Source of the DNA: Pseudohalocynthiibacter aestuariivivens
GTDB taxonomy: Bacteria; Pseudomonadota; Alphaproteobacteria; Rhodobacterales; Rhodobacteraceae
Reading direction: 5' to 3'
Assembly (NCBI RefSeq): GCF_018457175.1
Contig: NZ_JAGFNU010000005.1
Coordinates: forward strand, 186,001-250,000
DNA length: 64,000 nucleotides
Position numbers and translations under genes: made by a program. This document shows, in pieces, positions 35,196 through 43,052 of this stretch (positions are counted from its first letter, which is position 1; the number at the start of each line of letters is the position of its first letter). The notes below the pieces were generated by a model. That model had not been told where the DNA came from. It saw only the letters and a program-made list of their open reading frames with translations, and did no database searches.

Positions 35196-35578
35196 GAACG
35201 TTTCTTAGCGGTGATCTCGATCTCTACCTTTAACCGCGGATCGATTAGGGCTGGAGAAGCAACCGTTGTGTTGGCAGGCTTGGTATTCTTGAATGTTCTG
35301 CCAAAAATGGGCGCGACGCGTTCAAAATCATCCATGTCCACAAGGTAGACAATGATGCGCACGGTATCCTCAAGAGATGAACCCGCCTGCTCCAGTGCAG
35401 TGGCTGCATTTATGAGGCATTGTTCAGTCTGGTCCAGAACGCTATCGGCAACGGCGCCGGTTCCTGGCTCAAATCCACCTGTGCCAGCAAGAAAAACCCA
35501 GTCGCCATCGACGACGGCACGGGAGTATCCGAGGATTTCTTCCCATTTTCCGCCTGATGAAATCAATTCCCTAGCCAT
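35192..35578 (-). CDS. RidA-family protein
   Basis: 128 residues from MARELISSGG, with AAGGA upstream. The family blocks SRAVVDGDWVFLAGTGGFEP, DQTEQCLINAATALEQAGSSLEDTVRIIVYL and PANTTVASPALIDPRLKVEIEI are intact, including the arginine in DPRLKVEIE that binds imine carboxylates in RidA. It may clear a reactive enamine or imine made by the flavoenzyme of this operon. Confidence 0.9.
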   Translation of the reverse strand: MARELISSGGKWEEILGYSRAVVDGDWVFLAGTGGFEPGTGAVADSVLDQTEQCLINAATALEQAGSSLEDTVRIIVYLVDMDDFERVAPIFGRTFKNTKPANTTVASPALIDPRLKVEIEITAKKRS

Positions 35579-35616
35579 GTCTATTCCTTTCGAATATGTA
35601 ATTTGGGGTTTGTGCA

Positions 35617-36234
35617 TTATTGAAGCGGAGAGAAGCTTGTAGGCAGGTAAAGCGTTGAGAGCATCTCTGTTTTTAGATGTTTAAAACTGTCGATTGGTGG
35701 CCAGATTCCATCGTTGATCGCCTGCTTTCGCGTTACTTGCCTGTCCTCAATGCTGGGATAGGGCCAGACGCTAACCATCTTTGGTGCGCCTTCGACAGTA
35801 TGCAGGACGGTTACCAGTTTAGACCGTTCAGCCCGGATCGGTATGGCTTTGGCCCATGTTTCAAGGGTTGGTGCCAGCCCTCCGGTTTCCATTTCATAGG
35901 TCCGGATTTCGTAAAATGGGCCGAAATGGCCTGCGTCAATTTCTGGCACATTGGGAAATGGTGCGCATCGGTCGAGCGTCATGCCGATCAATAGCGAGCC
36001 GCAACCAAATGGGTCATTGCTTGTTAGAAGGATCTGCCGTTCCGTGTCGTGGGTTAATTTATCCTGATATCGGCGCAATAAGGCAACTCTGTTGAGTGCG
36101 CCAATTTCAGAAATCCAGCAACCAAGCAATTGGCCAAGGTTATGAGGCGAATGCAGGTATTTTTCCAACACTTCAGCAGCCATGGGCGCGGCACTTGTCT
36201 TGGTTTGTAAAGTAGCAAATTCATATATGCTCAT
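35617..36234 (-). CDS. NIPSNAP-family protein
   Basis: 205 residues with two ferredoxin-like NIPSNAP repeats; the second begins HFGPFYEIRTYEMETGGLAPTLETW (about 100-125), followed by VLHTVEGAPKMVSVWPY. The start MSIYEF overlaps the flavoprotein stop as ATGA. NIPSNAP proteins of this type often accompany oxidoreductases in catabolic operons, but no activity is established. Confidence 0.85.
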   Translation of the reverse strand: MSIYEFATLQTKTSAAPMAAEVLEKYLHSPHNLGQLLGCWISEIGALNRVALLRRYQDKLTHDTERQILLTSNDPFGCGSLLIGMTLDRCAPFPNVPEIDAGHFGPFYEIRTYEMETGGLAPTLETWAKAIPIRAERSKLVTVLHTVEGAPKMVSVWPYPSIEDRQVTRKQAINDGIWPPIDSFKHLKTEMLSTLYLPTSFSPLQ

Positions 36235-37991
36235 TGCAGGCTCCATCGCTGTTCCGGGTGCTCTTGGTCTTGGGAATGTTTGGCTGGATTTTTGGCCGCA
36301 ATCCGGCCGGCAATGTTCCCAAACACAAGTGCCGGGCCGAGGGATATACCACCCGCCGGATAGCGTCCGGCCATGATACTGGACATATCCGAGCCACAGG
36401 CGAACAGGCCAGAGATAGGTGTCTCGTTATCGCCTAGAACGCGGGCCTGCTCATCTGTTTTCAACCCGGCAAACGTACCAAGACAACCGGGGTGGATTTT
36501 GACTGCGTAAAAGGGTGGTTTTGTGACTGGCGCGACACAGGGGTTGGGAGTGACGGTTGGATCACCCTGTGCGCGATTGATAGCTGCCTGTCCACGACCG
36601 AATACAGGATCTTTGCCATTGGCAGCGTTTTCGTGATAGGCAGCTACTGTTTGACAGAATGCCGTGCGATCTATGCCGCAGGCGGCAGCAAGCGCGCCAA
36701 GTGTAGGTGCCTGCTTCAGGTAACCGGTGCGAAGATACCGGCCTAATGGGAAGGGGGATGGTTTGGAAAACCCCAGACCGTATTTTCGTTGAAAGCGATG
36801 ATCGCAGATCAGCCAGGCGGTTGCTTCGCCAAGTGATGGGGTCGCTTTGAACAGACCCTGCATGAAATCAAAATATGGCGCGGCTTCGTTCGTGAAACGT
36901 TTGCCGTTTTCGAAGACAGCGAACAAACCGGGCTTGGCCCTGTCTGCGAAATGCGGGAAGGGCCGTTCTGTTCCGTCTGTCCCGGGCACCAGAGACACCG
37001 GAACCCAAGCTCCATTGCCGTCTCCATAAGAGGTGATCTGAGCACCAACCGCCAAGGCCAGTTGCACCCCGTCACCTGTGGTTTCTGAAGGCGCAAGTGT
37101 CCAATGACCCCGCCCGTTAGATGTATGCCGATAATACTGTCTCCGCATGGGTTCATGCGATGCAAATCCACCGCAGGCCAGGATAACAGCATGGGTCGCA
37201 CGAACCGGAAACACGCCAGAATCTGTGGTGAGCGTAGCGCCGGTGACTTTGCCATCTTCAAAAGTCAGCGATTGCGCTGCCGTGTTGGTTAACACCTGTA
37301 CGTCGTGATTGAGTGCCGCTTCGAATAACCCGCCTGCAAGGGCATTTCCATTCGTAAGGGTTAGATTGCGGCCAACCTTCCAAAATTCTACTACGTGCTG
37401 CAACAACCGCTTTCCGACATACATAAGTGATGCAAGCGATCGTGTTGCGTTAAAGAAATGGCGCATTTCCAGCCCGGCGGCTGGCATCAATCCGGCCAAT
37501 GTAAGAACAGGTAGCGGCGCGCGAAGACGGTGTATGTCGCTACCAAGCTTGCGCCCGTCGTAAGGGGCGATAACACGGGAACGCCCACCTGTTGCGGCCC
37601 CGGCAAGGTCTGACTGATAGTCCGGTAACGAAGTGTCTGGTAAAAAACGAACCGAAGTATGTTTTTTTAGAAACGCATCCAACTGCCGGGAATTCTCAAC
37701 AAATGCGTCAATTCTTTTGTTGTCGAACCCGGAACCAATTGACTGTTTCAGATAGGTTTTGGCCCGATTACCATCACCAGACCCGTTGATGCGATCCGCC
37801 TCCGATGTACCGGGCAGCCATACCCAACCGCCAGACCATGCAGTTGCACCGCCAACCAGGCTTGCCTTCTCGGCCACAATAACACGCAAGCCTGCTGTTG
37901 CTGCCGTGATTGCAGCGGTCAGGCCTGCCGCGCCACTGCCAATAACCAGAACATCACAAAGTGTGGGATGGCTTTCAGGTATGGTCGCCAT
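36231..37991 (-). CDS. FAD-dependent oxidoreductase (fumarate reductase/ketosteroid dehydrogenase type)
   Basis: 586 residues. N-terminal dinucleotide motif VIGSGAAGLTAAITAA (about 16-31) and SLVGGATAWSGGWVWLP, then a C-terminal GLFACGSDMSSIMAGRYPAGGISLGPALVFG block typical of the flavoprotein family that includes 3-ketosteroid-delta1-dehydrogenases. It lacks a signal peptide. It is the main catalytic gene of the operon; substrate unknown, likely a cyclic ketone or enoate by family. Confidence 0.88.
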   Translation of the reverse strand: MATIPESHPTLCDVLVIGSGAAGLTAAITAATAGLRVIVAEKASLVGGATAWSGGWVWLPGTSEADRINGSGDGNRAKTYLKQSIGSGFDNKRIDAFVENSRQLDAFLKKHTSVRFLPDTSLPDYQSDLAGAATGGRSRVIAPYDGRKLGSDIHRLRAPLPVLTLAGLMPAAGLEMRHFFNATRSLASLMYVGKRLLQHVVEFWKVGRNLTLTNGNALAGGLFEAALNHDVQVLTNTAAQSLTFEDGKVTGATLTTDSGVFPVRATHAVILACGGFASHEPMRRQYYRHTSNGRGHWTLAPSETTGDGVQLALAVGAQITSYGDGNGAWVPVSLVPGTDGTERPFPHFADRAKPGLFAVFENGKRFTNEAAPYFDFMQGLFKATPSLGEATAWLICDHRFQRKYGLGFSKPSPFPLGRYLRTGYLKQAPTLGALAAACGIDRTAFCQTVAAYHENAANGKDPVFGRGQAAINRAQGDPTVTPNPCVAPVTKPPFYAVKIHPGCLGTFAGLKTDEQARVLGDNETPISGLFACGSDMSSIMAGRYPAGGISLGPALVFGNIAGRIAAKNPAKHSQDQEHPEQRWSLQ

Positions 37992-37997
37992 GGCTGC

Positions 37998-38516
37998 TTA
38001 ACAAGTCTGAGACGACATAAAATCAGTGAGATATGCACGTCGATCTGCATTGCCATTCAGAACATGTTCAATCCATGATTTCTGTTCATGCCAGATGATC
38101 GCTGTTTCATAGACGCAGGCACGGACTGGTCGTGTGGAGAAATTGAAAACCAGTGGTTCGCTGGTGTCTGAATAAGACAGAAACTGACACCAGACGTCTT
38201 CATGCGTCCACCACTGAAACAATAACCAATTTGCAAGCGCTCCCTGATGCAAAACAGCGAAACCGGTCTTATAAAATGACCCTTCCTCGCGCGTTAAGTG
38301 CAACAGGCCAAGCACATGGGTCTTTGCCGCCTGAACTAATTCAGGCGCGATTATTGGATCGTCTGGTGCGGTTTGTTTCTGCTGGATACCATAGGCTTTG
38401 ATTGCCCACTCCTGATCTACCCAGAGGTCAAGCGAGGCCATAGCCCTGGGTTTGTAGGTTGGAAAGTCTGATCGGTGGATACCGGTCGGCCATTGTTCCA
38501 GATCTGAGGTGGCCAT
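37998..38516 (-). CDS. Unrecognised protein, first gene of the FAD/NIPSNAP operon
   Basis: 172 residues from MATSDLEQWPTG. Trp/His-rich, with LLHLTREEGSFYKTGFAVLH, NWLLFQWWTHEDVW and FSTRPVRACVYETAIIWHEQKSW. No membrane segment or signal. It lies 6 nt ahead of the flavoprotein gene, so it is co-transcribed and probably part of the same pathway. I do not recognise the family. Confidence 0.7.
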   Translation of the reverse strand: MATSDLEQWPTGIHRSDFPTYKPRAMASLDLWVDQEWAIKAYGIQQKQTAPDDPIIAPELVQAAKTHVLGLLHLTREEGSFYKTGFAVLHQGALANWLLFQWWTHEDVWCQFLSYSDTSEPLVFNFSTRPVRACVYETAIIWHEQKSWIEHVLNGNADRRAYLTDFMSSQTC

Positions 38517-38610
38517 CGTAAAAACTCCAAGTTGCGTTGTGTATTGATTAAGGTGCTTGCATTCTATAAAATTCACTATCACGGTTGATAATATGGAAAA
38601 AAGCGAGTAA

Positions 38611-38631
38611 TTTTCACGAAATACGTGAAAA
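38611..38631. promoter_or_regulatory. Perfect inverted repeat, candidate LysR operator
   Basis: TTTTCACG-AAATA-CGTGAAAA, an 8-bp perfect dyad in the 131-bp divergent region, 16 bp before the LysR start. Position fits an autoregulatory and activator site. Confidence 0.6.
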
Positions 38632-38647
38632 TATCTCACTAATAGAG

Positions 38648-39559
38648 ATGATGAAAAACGTCCCCCCCATGAATGCTGTAAAAGCATTCGAAGCTGTCGT
38701 TCGCAGCGGCAACATGGCGCGTGCCTCAGAAGAACTGGGTGTTTCGCCGTCAGCCGTCAGCCATCAGGTAAAATCTCTTGAGACCTGGTTTGACCAGCCG
38801 TTGTTTGACCGGCAGGGACGTGATCTGGTTCTTAATGAGGCAGGCCGTCAGTTCTTTGATCTGGTCCGCCCTGCATTCGAGCAGTTACGCATTGCGGCTG
38901 ATCGGTTGATAGACCCGCCCATAGGGCGTGTGAAAGTTATTGTATGCCCATCACTGGCCTCGATCTGGCTAGCCCCGCGTCTGGACAAGTTTACTGAACA
39001 ACACAGTGATATCGATATTGAACTGCATTGCCGCAGAGAGACCGTTGATCTGAATGAAACGGATTTTGATTGTGCACTGCGATATTGCGCTACTGTCCCT
39101 GACAACCATGTCGGAAATGTCTTGATGACCGAAGATATTTTTCCGGTCTGCTCGCCTGAGCTGGCGGCAGAAGGGCTCGGGACGCTGGATGATCTCAAAC
39201 ATCACACCTTGCTACACGACATTCTGGGGGAGACGGGGGTAGCTGCCTGCAACTGGTCAAGTTGGTTTTCCGAAGTCGGGATGCCTCAGCTTATACCGGG
39301 GCGGGGGCATGGGTTCTCTGATAGCAACATCATGTACGAAGCTGCGTGTCGTGGTGTTGGCGTGGCCCTTGGGCGCAGTGTTTTGGTTGCCGATTATATT
39401 CGGCGCGGTCGTTTAGTACGCCCATTCGATGTCACGATGCAGTCCAGTTACAGCTGGCACTTCCTTTCCACCCCACAGAAAATTGCCAAACGCCCGCTTA
39501 TTACATTTCGGGATTGGTTGATAGGGCTCTGTCAGAACAAACCGGCTTGCGACGAATAG
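38648..39559 (+). CDS. LysR-family regulator (GcvA-like)
   Basis: 303 residues from MMKNVPPMNAVKAFEAVV. HTH at about 20-45 (RASEELGVSPSAVSHQVKSLE) and an effector domain. It is divergent from the FAD/NIPSNAP operon, which it probably controls. The last dozen residues (GLCQNKPACDE) coincide with the left end of the IS6-type remnant, so the native C-terminus was replaced by IS sequence. Confidence 0.88.
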   Translation: MMKNVPPMNAVKAFEAVVRSGNMARASEELGVSPSAVSHQVKSLETWFDQPLFDRQGRDLVLNEAGRQFFDLVRPAFEQLRIAADRLIDPPIGRVKVIVCPSLASIWLAPRLDKFTEQHSDIDIELHCRRETVDLNETDFDCALRYCATVPDNHVGNVLMTEDIFPVCSPELAAEGLGTLDDLKHHTLLHDILGETGVAACNWSSWFSEVGMPQLIPGRGHGFSDSNIMYEAACRGVGVALGRSVLVADYIRRGRLVRPFDVTMQSSYSWHFLSTPQKIAKRPLITFRDWLIGLCQNKPACDE

Positions 39560-40145
39560 TTACGGTTGAATGAGCAAGAGATCCTACGCACGCCACCGCT
39601 TTCCGCCGACAATAATCCAACGGGCAGTCTGGCTGTATTTTCGATTTTCGCTGAGCTTTCGAGACATTGAGGAAATGTTGGCCGAACGCGGGATTGATGT
39701 CAGTTATGAAACGATCCGCCGATGGGTTTTGAAATTCGGCCCGGCGATTGCTGCCAACATCAGATGCCGCAGGGCTCGGCCTTCGGGAACCTGGCATCTT
39801 GATGAAGTGTTCGTTCGCATTGCTGGCAAGCGGACATATCTCTGGCGAGCCGTTGACGATGAAGGTGAAGTTCTTGAAGTCCTCGCTCAATCTCGCCGAA
39901 ACAAACGCGCGGCCATTAAACTTATGCGGAAACTAATGAAAAAGCAGGAATACATTCCGGGTCAAATCGTCACCGAAAAACTAGGCTCATGTTCGGCTGC
40001 CCCGCGTGACTTGGGGTTGTCCCACATCCACGTCGCGGGTGGCAGGTTAAATAATCGAGCCGAGGTCTCACATCAGCCGACGCGCAGACGAGAACCTCAA
40101 ACGGGGCGGTTCAAATCACCCGGATCAAGGCAGCGTTTTCCGAGG
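39524..40145 (+). mobile_element. IS6-family insertion sequence remnant
   Basis: The left end is placed at GGGCTCTGTCAGAACAAA, similar in style to IS6-group terminal repeats (GGxxCTGTTxxAAA). A transposase gene follows. The right end is missing: sequence switches to an integrase fragment near 40120-40145. Confidence 0.6.
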
Positions 40146-40328
40146 CTTCGATTGACAAGGCAGCCGCCGCAGTTTCTTCCTATCAAGCGTTTCTCGCAGG
40201 CAAAGACTTTCGAACGTTTCATTCGGAACAAGCGCGCAGTTTCAAGCGCTGCTTGTCTTCCAAGAAAAATCAACGCACCGGGGCCAAACTCTCGCAAAGC
40301 GCAATCAATGGAACCTTGCGCGAGGTGA
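39570..40328 (+). pseudogene. IS6-family transposase, altered and 3'-truncated
   Basis: Homology covers the first 190 codons or so: HTH part SFRDIEEMLAERGIDVSYETIRRW, first catalytic Asp in WHLDEVFVRI, third residue Glu in NNRAEVSH. The second catalytic position is Glu instead of Asp (IVTEKLGS where the family has TDKLGS), so it is probably inactive. After RFKSPGSRQRF the reading frame runs into foreign sequence (to 40328). Confidence 0.8.
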
Positions 40329-40444
40329 AAGCTTTCTTCAAATGGCTTGCAGATCAACCTAGCTACAAATGCAGGGTTAAGGCACTCACCACGACTCTCT
40401 ATGGAGTCGGGACTGCGAATGGCATAGATTGGCTAAATAATTGA
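40109..40444 (+). pseudogene. Tyrosine integrase, core-binding-domain fragment
   Basis: In a second frame overlapping the transposase tail: AAAAVSSYQAFLAGKDFRTF, FKRCLSSKKNQRTG and INGTLREVKAFFKWLADQPSYK, which is the SAM-like N-terminal domain of phage integrases. Similarity ends near 40372, and no catalytic domain follows. Confidence 0.65.
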
Positions 40445-40484
40445 ACGGCAACTCAACTACCTCCAGTATTCGGAAATATTCAAA

Positions 40485-41030
40485 GTGACAATTTACCTTA
40501 TTCGACACGCTCAATCGGCCTTCAATGCGGTTTACGATCCAAACAAGCCGGATCCCATGATATTCGATGCACCGATCACAACGCTCGGAGAATCTCAGGC
40601 TCAGCAGGCTCGGACCGAAATCAATCAACTTGATCTTGTAAACGTCATTGTTTCGCCGTTCACCAGAACACTGCAAACGGCCCATTTGATTTTTGGAAGC
40701 AAGCTACCGTTTCAGATCAATGCCACGGTCCGGGAGCAACTCTGCAACAGCTGCGATGTTGGAAGTCCGCCACACGAACTTGCTAAAGATTACCCTCATC
40801 TTGATTTTGATCATCTAGATGATTGCTGGTGGCATGACGGAGAAAAAGACCACAGAGGAATCTCAGTCGAACCCCATGAGACCTTGCAGGAAAGAGCGAA
40901 CGGGTTTGCCGAGTTTCTCAAGCGCAAACGTATCCACTCCACAGCAATCGTCTCTCATGGTAACTTCATTCACGCGTTGACCGGAATCCAACCCAAAAAC
41001 TGTGAAGTGATAGAATTCGACCCTCGCTAG
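40485..41030 (+). CDS. Histidine phosphatase (phosphoglycerate mutase-like)
   Basis: 181 residues from a GTG. The RHG-type motif is YLIRHAQSAFNA (catalytic His8), with the second histidine in IVSHGNFIHAL near 160. The family dephosphorylates small metabolites or proteins. It stands alone beside the IS remnant. A weak context, and no pathway can be named. Confidence 0.8.
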   Translation: MTIYLIRHAQSAFNAVYDPNKPDPMIFDAPITTLGESQAQQARTEINQLDLVNVIVSPFTRTLQTAHLIFGSKLPFQINATVREQLCNSCDVGSPPHELAKDYPHLDFDHLDDCWWHDGEKDHRGISVEPHETLQERANGFAEFLKRKRIHSTAIVSHGNFIHALTGIQPKNCEVIEFDPR

Positions 41031-41177
41031 GGCCAGGGGCATTCATATCATTGGTGCGGAATGGCGGCTTAGGGCATTGGCAAGTTTGTCCCGCTCAGAT
41101 GACCTTTAGCTAGATCGCGGCGAATGACTTCTTGGAGCCCATTAGAACAAATGCTGCAGTGTCGACGAACGACTGCT

Positions 41178-42119
41178 TCACGGATCTTCTGATCCTTGGT
41201 TACCTTTAAAGCTGGAGCTTGATATCGACGACTCGCATACAGCAAGAAACTTGTTTATCAACTCTGAGCGAATAGCTTTGCGACTACAGGCGATCACGAC
41301 CTTGTAGTGACCGATGTCCTCCCTGATCGGTCGCGCGACAACTGGATCACCTTCGATTGTATGGTTTTGTTTTGGCGGGAAGCCTACGAGAGTAAACCCA
41401 AGACCCTTCCCGACGTAGGCCTGAACCAACTCTCGCGACTGAGATTGAAACGGCACTTCTGGATGCACGCCTGCGGCTTGCAACAATTGTAGATAACTCG
41501 GGCCGGGACCTGCGGGAGAAACCGCGATGTAGGGTAAGCCAGCCAGATCGGCCAGCCTTATCCGAATTTTCACCGCCAACTCGTGCGCCGCCGATAACAG
41601 GACCATGGGTGGCAGCTTCGTGAGCACTTCGATTTCGTGGCGTGAAGAATCGAAACCTTGGTCGAAAACGACCAGCGCATCTATCTCCCCGGCGTCCAGC
41701 GCTTCGATCAGCTTTGGATAATCGGCTTCCATCACTTCAATCCGAACACCGGGATGGCTTTCGCGGAAGGCAAGGACCGCAGGCAGGACGATCTTTTGCG
41801 CTAGTGCGTGATGGGTTCCGATGTGGATCGCGCCCGTTCGCCCTGCCGTCAGGTCCTCCGCATGCCGGTCAAGTGCTCCGGCCTGGGACATAAGAGCGGA
41901 TGCTTGTGCCGCGAATTCTTTTCCTGCGCGGGTGAGGCGCATGCCCTGCGCTGGAAACCGGTCAAACAGGGTCAGCCCGGTTGCGGCTTCAAGCTTGTCG
42001 ATCGCTGCAGCAATGGCCGCCGCCGAGACATTCAGGTGTCGGGCGGCTTGGGCTATTCCGCCGCGCTGCGCAGTTTCTGTCAGATAGGTCAGCTGGCGAA
42101 GGGTAAATCGAACCATCAA
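41178..42119 (-). CDS. LysR-family regulator of the dioxygenase/sulfatase genes
   Basis: 313 residues (two adjacent ATGs at the start). HTH AQAARHLNVSAAAIAAAIDKLE at about 22-44, then a substrate-binding domain with IHIGTHHALAQKIVLP. Divergent from the TauD-type dioxygenase gene, 87 bp apart, with a palindrome next to its start. Probably activates sulfonate/sulfate-ester genes; inducer unknown. Confidence 0.88.
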   Translation of the reverse strand: MMVRFTLRQLTYLTETAQRGGIAQAARHLNVSAAAIAAAIDKLEAATGLTLFDRFPAQGMRLTRAGKEFAAQASALMSQAGALDRHAEDLTAGRTGAIHIGTHHALAQKIVLPAVLAFRESHPGVRIEVMEADYPKLIEALDAGEIDALVVFDQGFDSSRHEIEVLTKLPPMVLLSAAHELAVKIRIRLADLAGLPYIAVSPAGPGPSYLQLLQAAGVHPEVPFQSQSRELVQAYVGKGLGFTLVGFPPKQNHTIEGDPVVARPIREDIGHYKVVIACSRKAIRSELINKFLAVCESSISSSSFKGNQGSEDP

Positions 42120-42126
42120 ATAAATC

Positions 42127-42140
42127 TTTCTTTGAAGAAA
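42127..42140. promoter_or_regulatory. Palindrome in the LysR-tauD intergenic region
   Basis: TTTCTT-TG-AAGAAA, a perfect 6-bp dyad directly upstream of the LysR start and within the divergent promoter region. Confidence 0.5.
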
Positions 42141-42206
42141 ATTAAAACAGTTATTCTACGTTTTAGACAAGGTATATGATGGCGCCAGAACATAGCGGAG
42201 GGTGAT

Positions 42207-43028
42207 ATGGACATTTTACCACTGACCGGTGGGTTAGGAGCGGAGATATTGGGCGCGGACATTTGCCGCAGCGCGGATTTCGAAGCGATCCAAGACGCAT
42301 TCGCAAAATACTCGGTGATTGTTCTGAGAGGGCAAGATGCAGGGCCAAAGGACCACCTCGCATTAGCGCGGCGCTTTGGCGCAGTTAATGTCAACAGGTT
42401 CTTCAAACCGGTGGAAGGGCATCCCGAAATCGCCACGGTCTTGAAAGAAAAAGATCAGACAGACGCCGTGGGTGAGGGCTGGCATACAGATCATTCCTAT
42501 GATCAAGAACCGGCATTGGGATCTATTCTTCATGCCATCGAAGTGCCGCCTTTTGGTGGCGATACGCTGTTTGTGTCGATGGGAGCCGCCTATGAGACTC
42601 TGTCTGCGCCCATGCGCCAGTTTCTGGACGGGCTGACGGCAGTGCATTCGTCGCGCCATGTATTCGGCGCAGCTGCGATGGACAGCGAGGCGGTCAAAAG
42701 CGGACGGCTGGGAAACGCTGACGCTGCGACGCAGGACGTGCGTCACCCCGTTGTCATAACTCACCCATTAAGCGGGCGGCGTGGGCTGTTCGTGAACCCT
42801 GTGTTCACCACCCATATCGAAGGGCTGAGCGATACCGAATCCGACGCAGTGTTGGAGATGCTTTACACCCATTGCCAGCAGCCTGAGTTTCAGTGTCGCG
42901 TGCGATGGCAGGCCGGAGACATTACCATGTGGGACAACCGCGCAACCTGGCACAAGGCGATCAATGACTATCACGGGTTCCGCCGCCTGATGCACCGCGT
43001 CACCGTCGAAGGTGTTCCGCTCTCATAG
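42207..43028 (+). CDS. TauD/TfdA-family Fe(II)/2-oxoglutarate dioxygenase
   Basis: 273 residues. Iron ligands in WHTDHSYD (His/Asp near 93-95) and the distal His in ATWHKAIND (about 252), with the 2-oxoglutarate arginine in GFRRLMHRV. The family cleaves sulfonates (taurine) or alkyl sulfates, or hydroxylates other acids. It precedes a sulfatase by 24 nt, which favours a sulfur-containing substrate. GGAGGGTG ribosome site. Confidence 0.88.
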   Translation: MDILPLTGGLGAEILGADICRSADFEAIQDAFAKYSVIVLRGQDAGPKDHLALARRFGAVNVNRFFKPVEGHPEIATVLKEKDQTDAVGEGWHTDHSYDQEPALGSILHAIEVPPFGGDTLFVSMGAAYETLSAPMRQFLDGLTAVHSSRHVFGAAAMDSEAVKSGRLGNADAATQDVRHPVVITHPLSGRRGLFVNPVFTTHIEGLSDTESDAVLEMLYTHCQQPEFQCRVRWQAGDITMWDNRATWHKAINDYHGFRRLMHRVTVEGVPLS

Positions 43029-43052
43029 CCACTTTGTCTCGAAAGCTCTGCC

